Assembly (NCBI GenBank): GCA_951217055.1
Contig: OX578278.1
Location: 47,071,574-47,135,573, forward strand
Length of the DNA stretch: 64,000 nucleotides
Reading direction: 5' to 3'
Source of the DNA: Gerris lacustris
Lineage: Eukaryota; Arthropoda; Insecta; Hemiptera; Gerridae
The notes under the pieces are model-generated. The model was not told the DNA's origin and searched no databases. It worked only from the letters and a program-made list of their open reading frames with translations. Of the stretch, positions 45,348 through 55,300 are shown piece after piece. The stretch's first letter is position 1; every line of letters starts with the position of its first letter. A program made the translations under genes and the position numbers.

Positions 45348-45475
45348 TGAATATCCTAGAAATCCAAAACTGATATATACTTGACCTTTTACAAGGAAGC
45401 GTGTATAATTTAACTGTAGTAACAGACAGATTTTAGGCAACCCTATGAACGAATACTTGTTTGAATGGTTCCATT
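45348..45475 (+). repeat. Direct repeat, left copy
   Basis: It runs from TTTGAATATCCTAGAAATCC to CGAATACTTGTTTGAATGG and is repeated at 46163-46283 with small differences. The two copies bracket about 690 bp. Confidence 0.85.
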
Positions 45476-46023
45476 CTGACTATAAATATTCTTAATAGGT
45501 ACACTGGTTACGAGTAAGTTTTTGATATCATTATCAAATCATAGTAAATTTATAGTAAATCTGAATAAATTGTTCAGTTGCGAAATTTAAAAAAATCGTA
45601 ATAAATCGAAAATGGTCCTGATCGAGTTGAAATTTGGCTCGAATGTACCTCTCAGTATGAAAAACAAGCCCACTAAATTTCATTTTGATTTTGGCCGCCA
45701 TTTTGAAGTTATAAATGTTTGAATTTTTAAACTTTGACGGTTAATAATACTGAAATTACATATAGGTTTTTGACTTATAGCATATCGTTGGAACCGGAAA
45801 AAAATAAGGAACAAATATAAAAAAAACCCGATGAAATGCTATTAATTAGTTTAAATGTTATAAGTGAATATAATTATTTATTAGTGCGATAATTTTTATG
45901 ACGTCAAAGTTTGTTTACATCCGTCAAAATACCGCCAAACTTCAAATGATTAAATAAAATATAGGTACATATTAAAAATAAGGGTTTTTTTTTGTAAAAA
46001 TGATAATAAATCAGTAAGTTCAG

Positions 46024-46112
46024 AACGGTCACCCATCCAAGTACTGACCACGTCCAATGCTGCTTCCTCCTGCTGCGAAGCAGCAGAAGAGGCCACTTTA
46101 GTGGCCTCTGAA
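46024..46112 (-). repeat. 5S-rRNA-derived fragment plus paired hairpins
   Basis: On the minus strand, GTCAGTACTTGGATGGGTGA and its flanks (46024-46064) match the conserved 3' half of 5S rRNA. Upstream on that strand are two tight hairpins, TGCTGC-gaa-GCAGCA (46071-46085) and GAGGCCACT-tt-AGTGGCCTC (46089-46108). The 5' half of 5S is absent, so this is a 5S-derived repeat (SINE3-like) rather than a rRNA gene. Confidence 0.65.
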
Positions 46113-46162
46113 GTGAGGAAAAGTTCCGAGGTACCCCGTCCCCGATTTTTTTATTTTATTTT

Positions 46163-46283
46163 TGAATATCCTAGAAATCCAAAACTGATAGATAGTTGAC
46201 CTATTACAAGGAAGCGTGTAATTTGACTGAACTATAGTAACAGACAGATTTTAGGCAACCCTATGAACGAATACTTGTTTGAA
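46163..46283 (+). repeat. Direct repeat, right copy
   Basis: This is the second copy of the 45348-45475 block, about 815 bp downstream, with short indels near 46200-46225. It may be a segmental duplication or the result of insertion with copying of the flank. Confidence 0.85.
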
Positions 46284-47340
46284 TGGAATGGTCTGTAGGT
46301 TAAACAATGGGTTTAAATCGTTCTTGAGTCATCGAAAATCATTCTTTTTACATTCAAGATTGAAACTAGGGTAGGCAATACAACAAACGAAACTCGGTAG
46401 TGGCATTTTCTGGAAATGCTTCGAGTTAAATAATCCAAATATGTACTAAGCCAGAAAAAGGAATCCTTGGTATAAAAGAGCAAAGGGTCTTCCCTACTTG
46501 GTCTAGTTAAGAGATGTAACATTATATATCAAGGACATGAAGATGGGAGGTCGACAGAGAGAAAATACTTCTTTAAAGGGTCACTGATTAAAAGGCTTAA
46601 GAAGTAGAAATGTCTGCCATTCTCTCAAGGACAATTCTACATTCTACTTCTTTAAATTTTAACACAGGCTCTGAGCCTCCATGTAATAAAAGTTTGTTTA
46701 AATATTTTGATTAAAATGTTCAATTGGGCGAATAAAATTTAGTGACAATGATTGAGATTATAGAGTGAATTATGAACTAATAACGGTGAGGAACCGTCAA
46801 ATGAAGATACTAATAACATTTTATATGTGATATTTATCAATAAATAATTACTAGTTAATTAAATTATTGTTACCATGACGAATTTTTACTACAAAGTAAG
46901 TCCTCATTACTTTGTGTTTATGTTTTTTTACATTTTTTTAACTTAAATTTATCTTAACCTTTAGGATTCTCAAAATTCTTTCGGCATTTACCACTAGTAA
47001 TTTGTGCAGGAAACGTTATTACAACGGGTTGCTGGAGTTATTTCTATCCTACAATTCTGTTCTATAAATCGTAAAATAAAGTTTAATGGGTAACACTAGT
47101 GACTGTGTTTTAGGTGCTAGAGCGTTGATGGATGCCACCTTAATAGAATGTTATTACCTCTTAACTTATAACACTTTATAAGAAACTTTCTCTAATCTGT
47201 CCACGTAAAATAATACTTATCAATTTATGTATTCAATTTTGTAATTTAATTTATTTTTCAAAGCTGCTTTCGTCTTTACAAGGACAAAAGCTAACGTCAG
47301 AGCTGATTATGGAAGAATTAGAATTTCATTAATAAAATAA
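46284..47340. other. Intergenic DNA, nothing recognised
   Basis: No exon or element end is supported. A 69-codon minus frame (46313-46522) lacks any recognised motif. Confidence 0.45.
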
Positions 47341-48041
47341 TGCAGGGCTAGGTAGAACCGATTACGCAGTTTTGAGGTGTTATGCAAAATATACGGATGC
47401 ACAATGCACAGGTACAGGTACATAGAGAAACACTGTTTTTTTTTTTGTTTTTTTTATTCCAGTTATGTATACCATTTTGTAATCATTAAAATTGGAAAGT
47501 AATGTCTTTGAGATGGCAGCTGTCAGCAGCAACACGCTGTTTGAGAACATTTCTAAAGTTTTGTGCAGCTCATTCACACAGATTTCGGAATGTGGCTTTA
47601 ATTTCTTCAATAATCCGCTCCCTTAGCTCTGATACGGTGTGAGTGCGACGTTTGAACATTTACAATTTCACCGCACACAACCTAAAATTCACTCATTGTT
47701 TTAAGAGAAATGTTTCTTAGATGTCTGTTGTGTGCACAGTCACTAGATTTGACCTTTTGATGTCTTTCTTTGGGAATATCTAAAGGAAACGTGATCAACT
47801 TAGCCCTCGTACGCCAAGGGAGCGGATTATTAAAGAAATTAAGACCATACCCCACGATATGTGTGATAAACTTCAGAGGTCGTCACTAACAGAGAGCTGC
47901 TGCTGCTAGCCGCCATGAAAATTTAAAGTGGTACCTATTTACTTCTGAATTCCAAAAATAAAAACCAGTTTTTCTCAATGTACCTTCGTTTATTTTTTAT
48001 AAAGTCTTAAAACTGCGTAATCGGGTCTGCCTTACCCTGCA
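47341..48041. mobile_element. Palindromic mariner-like remnant: two transposase ends head to head
   Basis: Inverted ends TGCAGGGCTAGG...GATTACGCAG (47341-47369) and CTGCGTAATC...CCCTGCA (48013-48041). Each arm encodes the C-terminal end of the same Tc3/mariner-like transposase: minus strand left arm reads RERIIEEIKA and NFRNVLKQRV...CHLKDI; plus strand right arm reads SPRTPRERIIKEIKTIPHDM. Stops interrupt both. It looks like two 3' ends joined in opposite orientation after loss of the middle. Confidence 0.75.
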
Positions 48042-48303
48042 TAAAGGGGGTGACTCCCTAGTTCTTTTATAATCGACACTGGCTATGACCTTGTAAAGGC
48101 CGAAAACTGCTTCAAATCAAATAAGTATTATTTTACGTGGTAAGGCAGTTTCTTTGAATACCAAGTAACTTTGCAGTCTGGTTATTCATAGGCTTCAGAG
48201 GCTTGAGTTGTGATTTACGGAAACTTATATTTATATTATAAATTTGAATTCACGTCGTTTATTTAAAAAAATATTGTAGTACAACTGCTTCAATTTTAGG
48301 CCA

Positions 48304-48755
48304 TATTCACATTTGGATTCCGGAATCCGCGATTCGTGTGTGAAATTCAAAAAAGTATCAATAATATGTTTCTCGGCTGCTTCTTTCCTCTCCCTCCCAC
48401 TTCTGCCACTTCTCGCCCACTCTTGGTCTTGGACGGTCCTTCACCCTCTTAATCAATTCAATATGGACGAGAAAGAAGTCTTAGAAGTGTGACATTGAGC
48501 TAGAAAGGCTGTTAAAAGAAACGTTTGCTAAATCCCATTAACAAAAGCCATTGAGAAAAAGGAGCGTACACTTTGTTGTACAAAGAGCTGTGGATGACTC
48601 CAAAGTTTTTTAATTATATCCATACAACACCATCAGCATTAAAATTTAATAATAAATCATTTTTTATATTTATAATTAAAGTATTATATTGAACGTCAAT
48701 AAATTCCGAGCAGGGTGTTTACGAAGCGTAGGATTCGGAATCTAAAGTCTGAATG
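48304..48755. mobile_element. MITE with GGATTCCGAATC ends (PIF/Harbinger-like?)
   Basis: The left end has ATTCACATTTGGATTCCGGA and ATTCGTGTG; the right end has TAGGATTCGGAATCTAAAGT and GAATGAGT, roughly inverted to it. An internal ATGGACGAGAAAGAAGTC stretch is followed by stops. The class is a guess from the end style; no target duplication was identified. Confidence 0.4.
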
Positions 48756-49639
48756 AGTCTTTATAGCATCACAATGTAACATCAGCCACTTGATTTTAAT
48801 CAACCGAATGAGCGATCAATGCAACTTGATTTTAATAGCCACACATAATTAAATCAACTTGAGAAAAAATATATATTTTGAAAACAATCGACATAAAAAA
48901 TTGAAAAGTCAAATAACTTAAAAAATAAAACTTAGTTGAAGCTGGTTCTACTTTCTCTTTGTTGAAAAAGTGATGTTTGTATGTCTGTCTGCGTACGTGT
49001 CTGAAACATTAAAAGTAGATGGGTTGCTTAGAAATACCACACGCTATGTTCCATCCACTATGTTAAGCAGTTCAGCCTATAATTATTCATATCAATCTGA
49101 TGGTTCGGGTGTACCCCAAGCATCAGATCAAACTGAAGCTTCGGGTGCACCCCAAGTACACGAAGCATCACTCTTTCATTTGCTCAAAAAACATTTTTTA
49201 ACAGGTCAAAATTCTACTATTGAATAATTATATAGCCTAACTTTTTTTCTTTTTTTCACATACAACCTTTTCATAAAATGTTATAAATACTTAAGACAAC
49301 AATTAAAAAATATTTTCTAAATAAAAATAAAATCATATATACATATTTGTGTAAATTATAGTAAATTTGTGGGTACGCATTGTAAATTTTTATACTAAAT
49401 ATAATTTTTTTATATCACTATTAACGTTAGTTTATCTCCTACACTTTTCGTCATAATTAAGTTATTTTTATTCTTTATAATTGTGACTATATACTGGGTC
49501 ATATTTATTTCTTCCGTCTCCACTTATTGAATTATGCTTAAATGATTCTTTTAATCGTGTAAAAAATCAAACAAATTTGGATGGATTTAAGACACAAGTA
49601 GGTTATGTGCCTCACTGATTGGTCGACTATTTTACTTCG
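48756..49639. other. AT-rich intergenic DNA
   Basis: An 85-codon plus frame at 48970-49227 has an internal repeat (TCGGGTGYACCCCAAG twice) and a family-4-like 'tgtctgtctgcgtacgtgtc' start. I find no family and do not call a gene. Confidence 0.35.
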
Positions 49640-49785
49640 GTTTCTCAGTTGTTTTGCTTCCGAGCTTACCGAAGGTAACGGAAGCATTGTGTTCACTTTT
49701 GAGAACGAAAAACTTTTATGCCTCCGAATTTAAAAATTCCAAGACAGAAATCCGTTTCAGACATCAGGGAACATTTTTGGTCTCG

Positions 49786-49817
<32 letters not shown>

Positions 49818-50130
49818 GGTCTGTGTGTCCGCGAATTATGAAACGTGCGACGATAACTTGAGTAAATGTCGACCGATTTTAATGAAATTTGGTAGGCATG
49901 TTCATTTTACCAATGCCCAGGACGAGTTCGTTGGACAACGTTATCCGTCCAAGCGTACACGAGCAACGCTCGCGTAAACGTGAACTTCAAATTTAAAATT
50001 GGAACTTTAGATTGGGAAAAAAATCTAACTTCATCTATTTAATGAGACAAACCTTTTTTTCAAATACAATTTTTCAGTAAAACCAACAGTGACACCGCTA
50101 TGAAGTGTTAAAGGTCGCTAAAACTATTAA
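49640..50130 (+). repeat. Family-4 microsatellite repeat, best copy
   Basis: It has 'taccgaaggtaacggaagca', CCAAGACAGAAATCCGTTTC, a TCTG run (49786-49817), GACCGATTTTAATGAAATTT, CAGGACGAGTTCGTTGGACA and 'gttaaaggtcgctaaaac'. Relatives lie at 27110-27400, 53560-53745 (minus) and 53945-54330. The 107-codon ORF is a repeat artefact. Confidence 0.8.
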
Positions 50131-50312
50131 TAGTTTTTACACAATAAACATTATAACAAAAACGTACATGATGGGATGCGAGGAAGCTATGTGCCACACT
50201 AATTGGCAGTCTATTTTAATTTAGTTTTCCTTTAGTTATAGTGCACAGTTTTTTCAAATTACAAACTGGATTGGAGTCCCTGAATCTAACCAAGCTCGGA
50301 AGCATAGTTTTT

Positions 50313-51500
50313 AGGGTTTTGTAGATACTTCTCAAAACCCTTATACCGAGGGTGATGTGTCCGTCCGTCCGTCGCTCTTTGGTTCATAGGGCCCGAACCG
50401 TTTAAGCGAAAGTACTGAAATTTGAAACACTGGTCCAACTTTTTGACCCAACCACAGGAAAAATATACAGAAGTTCATAATTAGATTTGCGCATGCGCAA
50501 ATCGAAAAAATGTGGTAAACTCAAAAATTTATATTTTTTTAAATTTTTGAGTAGGGTATCAAATGAAAGCTGCTGAAGAGTAGGACACAAATATATATAT
50601 GCTTTTTTAAAATTTGCATTCCTTATTGGTTAAATAAATCAAAATATACCAAAAAAAAATTTCCCCCCCCCCAACCACTATAGATCGGCTGGCGCTAAAA
50701 TTTTGAAATAATTCATGCTAATATCTTATTGTGAGGCGATGAAAATTCCGGGAGTTCATTCCAAATTTTCAAAAATTGTTAATTTTGGGCGCGAAAAAGT
50801 GAAGTGCGCCCAAAATTTTATTTTTTTAAAATTTTGAGTTGGGTATTAAATGAAAGCTGCTGAAGAGTAGGACACAAATATATATATGCTTTTTTAAAAT
50901 TTGCATTACTTATAGGGGGAAAAAATCAAAATATACCCCAAAAAAATTTTCCCCCCCCCAACCACTATAGATCGGCTGGTGCTAAAATTTCGAAATAATT
51001 CATACTAATACCTTATAGTGGGGCGATGATATTTCCAGGAGTTCATTCCCAGGTTTTGAAAATTACCAATTTTGTGCACGAAAATTTGGAGTGCGCCCAA
51101 AATTTTATTTTTTAAAAATTTTGAGTTGGGTATCAAATGAAAGCTGCTGAAGAGTACAATACAAATATATATTTGTTTTTTTAAATTTTTAATTCTTTAT
51201 TGGTTTTATAAGTCAAAATATACCCCCAAAAAAAATCCCCCCTCGAAATTTTATATAATGGATGGTCTTAAAATTTTGAAATGATTCATGGTTACAACGT
51301 ATGGTTGGGCGATGAAAATTTTCTAAAAAAATTTAATTTATCTTGTCGTTATTACCTATAAAAAACATTGTGACCTCCCGGGGGATCGAACCCAGGACCC
51401 TTAGGATCGAAGAAAAAAATCATAATTTCATAACGGGTATGCTTAATCGTCTACAAAACCCTAAAAAGTACTTGGACGCAAGTACTTCCCTGTGATTTTT
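50313..51500 (+). mobile_element. Family-2 Helentron-like element (complete)
   Basis: The left end AGGGTTTTGTAG begins a hairpin (GGGTTTTG...CAAAACCC). A CCGT microsatellite follows. The right end has the inverse CTACAAAACCCT, then terminal hairpin AAGTACTT...AAGTACTT and T-rich DNA. The body contains a 287-bp tandem repeat, three units. A minus-strand tRNA-like B box GGGTTCGATCCC (about 51382-51393) lies near the 3' end. Two more copies are at 54649-54974 and 63889 to the window edge. Confidence 0.85.
50561..51300 (+). repeat. 287-bp tandem repeat, about 2.5-3 units
   Basis: The marker AAATGAAAGCTGCTGAAGAG starts at 50561, 50848 and 51135, a period of exactly 287 both times. Each unit has 'atatatgcttttttaaaat', a poly-C run and 'gatcggctggcgctaaaatt' or a variant. 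It is internal to the family-2 element. Confidence 0.9.
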
Positions 51501-52140
51501 TATTTCTGCTTTTTCTTAGTGATCGTGATCAGGTTATTAGAGTTTGCAACCACTATCTAGTTATTATTTAATAATATCCCTTTCTGGCAACATTGTTATA
51601 GCAAATAGTGCAAATGGCCTAATATATAATTTCTAGATGAGCTGTAACTGTAAGGATATAAAAAAATATATATTACATTTTCGGGTTTTTCAGGCTGGGC
51701 TGGGCCCGAAAAAACCTAGTGGGTTTAATTGGGTTGGGCCCAATTCGTCAAACCCTGATTTTCATCCATAACATTAAAATGCAAAATCAGAAAAGTTATG
51801 GATAACACTAATTTATAAATAAAAATGTAAATGACGTAAGATTATGATGGTTGCCCTACGTAACAAGGCCATTTCGTCACCGCAGACCTATAGGTTAACA
51901 TGTAACTCGCTGTATGCTGTTTCTGTAACAATGCAACATAATAAACGATCTAATAAAGTCATAGGTCGTTTCTCTTACTACGCCTAAACTCATTGTCACC
52001 CCAAAATTAAATCACACCCGACCCTTAATGACGAATGACGTTTATCCCTTCTTGACTGATATTTTATAGCTTTACGCTCGTGCACTTGGATAAATTCAGC
52101 TTTTCCTGTAAAGATAATCAAATATTTAATGTAATATTAC
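51501..52140. other. Intergenic DNA / 3' side of GPCR
   Basis: No further GPCR exon was recognised here. The C-terminal tail exon should lie to the left of 52141 on the minus strand, but nothing identifiable was seen. Confidence 0.4.
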
Positions 52141-52315
52141 CTATTTGTTTTGGATGAGCTGAACAGACAGTATATAAGAGGATTAGCAGCAGAATTAAGA
52201 GGAGCCAGGCTTTGGATGAGTGATGCTACTGCAATATTAGTCTGAGTTTGAGGAATGTAACCATAGACTTGCAACAAATCGAACACTATGTATGGGCTCC
52301 AACACATGACAAACA
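52141..52315 (-). CDS. GPCR exon: TM6-TM7
   Basis: On the minus strand the acceptor AG is at 52317-52316 and the donor GT at 52140-52139. It encodes the rest of TM6, loop 3 ([10 protein letters not shown]) and TM7, ending FSSSKTN with two bases of a split codon. Reading on through the donor meets a TAA almost at once, so an unspliced form would end after Arg. Confidence 0.9.
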
Positions 52316-55300
52316 CTGCAAAATAAACATTTAAATGTATCACAAATAATATTAAATTATGTAATTGAGATTGCCTCTCAATCACTTTAACAGTTCAGTA
52401 CTTCTACAGTGGGTTGAAATATGACATTTAATAAATGGGTTCAGAAAAATAAACTCTTAAACATTTTTTTTTTATTAATATAAGGCAGTTATAGCCCCCC
52501 CCCCCTTTTCTGTAGCAATATAGCTTGGGACTTGAGTTTAGAGAGAGACGTACAACGAATCACCCTTTCTACTTTAAACTATAGTTCAAAGACTCGTTCG
52601 CCGAAACAAAATTGAACCGATCTATGAATAGTATATTCTTTCTTCACATGGGACCCAAATTCAATACTTGCTTATTTTAACAAGCACGATAGAAATAAAT
52701 TGATCTAATTATTTTATGTTTATTGTTGTTCAGATGCGTGGATAATGGTGCTTAGAGGATGATTTTTTTTTTCAAAATTTTGTGTTAAATCACGCGAGAT
52801 AATTTTGTTTACCTTATGGTTAAAGTAATAAATAGTGCGGGTAAAATTATAGGATGAAAAAAGTAAAAAGAAACTTGGTTTATGACTTCGTCTTGGCAGT
52901 AGAATTAAATTTCTGAAGAGCCCCCAAATTTTAGGGGGTGAAACAAGCTAAGGGTAGGGGAGGGGGAGGGGGTAGTTATAAAAACCTTAAAATTAAATAA
53001 GTTGAGTGCGAGGTGTCCTTTATTACATATGTTATCAAATAAGACAACTTTCAGGTTGATTAAATAATTTCTTATTGAGATATGAAGAAAAAATACCAAT
53101 AAAAGCTATCATATCTCTATAAGAAATGATTTCGATGTTCATTGAGGAGGACCTCATTTAAGAAATTTTTACTTAATAAAATTGTATCAATTACCCCCCC
53201 CCCCTTTCCTAAAAAACATTGTTTCACCCCCCCCCAGATTAAGTACTATAAGATATTCAATTCCACTGCTAAGACGAAGTCATTAACCAAGTTGTAATAA
53301 ATGTTTTGTCTGTACTGATCAGAATTGTAAAAATGTTTGATTCTTTTTCATTTCATAGATTACGAATAATAAAAACAGGCCATAACTTTTTTCCTGCCTG
53401 CATTTCTGTCGTCACAGGTCCCAACTTTAGCCGACAAAATGGCTAAACTAAATCCGTTATGCAGTGGTGTGTGCAAACATGTGGTAAATGTTGTAGAGTT
53501 GGTTATATCGAAAAATATTGAGTTGAACCTGAGTTATTGCATTTTTTAGTTAATGTTTGACAAACAGACTGACAGACACGGGACCAAAAATATTCTGAAA
53601 CGGATTTCTGCCTTAGAATAATAATTGAAATCGGAGAAATAAACAAATATTTTTTCTTCAGAGCGATTCCAGTGCTTCCGTACCAGGGCGAGGGACACCC
53701 CCTATGGGGCACTCTTCCCCCACGCATTGTCGCACGCTTATATAGCTTACTAATTTAATTACCACACCATACTCGCTTTGGCGGTACAATGTACATATGT
53801 ATGATGTGTTAAGTTGCTGGAACTCTCCACCACGGGGCGTAAAATAGGCCTAAAAGATGGTCTAATTGAAATTAGATGATCTAATTGCAAGGTTTGCACA
53901 AGTGGTTCGTTCGTCCTACCCGTTCTAGTAAGAAGTACTTGATAACTACTACTACTACTTACCGAGGGTAACGGAAGCTATGTGATCGTTCTGAAGAGCG
54001 ACATTTTTTTATGTCTCCGATTTCAAAAATTCCAAGACAGAAATCCTTTACAGACAATAGGGAACATTTTTGGTTCCGTGTCTGACTATTGGTCGGTCGG
54101 TCTGTCTGTCACTCAATATTTGCTAACCAACATATCTTAAAAACTACTTGACCGATTTTAATAACATTTGGATGGTAGTTCACAATTAGCCTATTGATGG
54201 TCTCATTTGTTTCTCTTACACTTGCGCACAAACATACATTTATTTAAACCTATATCTTCAAAAGTCCTCATCTGATTTTCATGAAATTTTGATGGTTCGT
54301 CAAAAATAGCCCTAGATTCATTTCAACCGTCTGCGCTCCTTCAATATTTCTTAATTGAATATTTAATTCGTGTAAAAAATCAAAATTAATTTGACAGTTT
54401 TAATAAATTCGGTGAGAAAATTAAATAAATTTGAAAATTTATGCTTCTATAGAAATGAGCTATAAAAGCATTAAGTCATTAAAGTGTTCAAAATATTAAT
54501 ATTTTTTATCTGACTAACATTTATATACAAGAAGCATTGTTCTTAAAAGCTATTTTAAAACGTAATAACTTTAATGTCTTGGTCATTTAAATGTTCAGGA
54601 TATAAAGGCAAGATAAGTTTGAATTTGTAGATTTATTTCTAGTTTTTTAGGGGTTTGTAGACACTTCTCAAAACCCTTATGCCGAGGGTGATGTGTCCGT
54701 CGCTCTTTGGTTCAAAGGGCCCGAACCATTTAAGGTAAAGTGTTGAAATTTGAAATACTGGTGCAACTTTTTGACCCAACCAGGAAAAATATACACGCAA
54801 GTTAAAAATTAAATATGCGCATGCCCAATTCGCAAAAAAGGTAAACTCAATTTTTTTTTTTAATTTTCGAGTTGGGTATCAAATGAAAGCTGCCGAATTG
54901 TAGATTAAAACAATATATTACATAACGATAATCATCTAAAAAACCCTAAAAAGTACTTCCCGGTGATTTTATTATTTTTTATATATTTCTAGTATTTTTT
55001 AAATTTTTCAACAATATTTATTTATTTCAGGTATGTTTTTGAAAACATCCGTCGTGAGGAAGACAAGGTTAGTGACATTTATCTATAAACATTTTGGCTA
55101 TCGCCATAGTATAAAACAATTTCTAAGCAAAAAAGACATGTTTTAATTAAAGAAATTAAGGTTATGTCAAAATTAACTATTTAGGGTCTTTTTTTGACCT
55201 TAGACCTATATCTTGACCTATTAGACCTTAGTTGTTAGGTATATTAAAGAAAGTGCTTCGTTATTAAATTTAATATCAATGTAATATATTATTATATAAT

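Noticed and set aside
46024..46064. Functional 5S rRNA gene
   Set aside because: Only the 3' half is recognisable and no full-length 5S or pol III terminator follows in the right place.
49786..49817. TCTG tract considered as a CRISPR-like or regulatory array
   Set aside because: It is a plain 4-base microsatellite inside a dispersed eukaryotic repeat. No spacer-repeat pattern occurs anywhere in the window.
55031..55067. Plus-strand micro-exon look-alike ([12 protein letters not shown]) with AG and GT borders
   Set aside because: It is only 37 bases long, lies inside the intron of a minus-strand gene, and has no neighbouring plus-strand exons. Chance is the simplest explanation.
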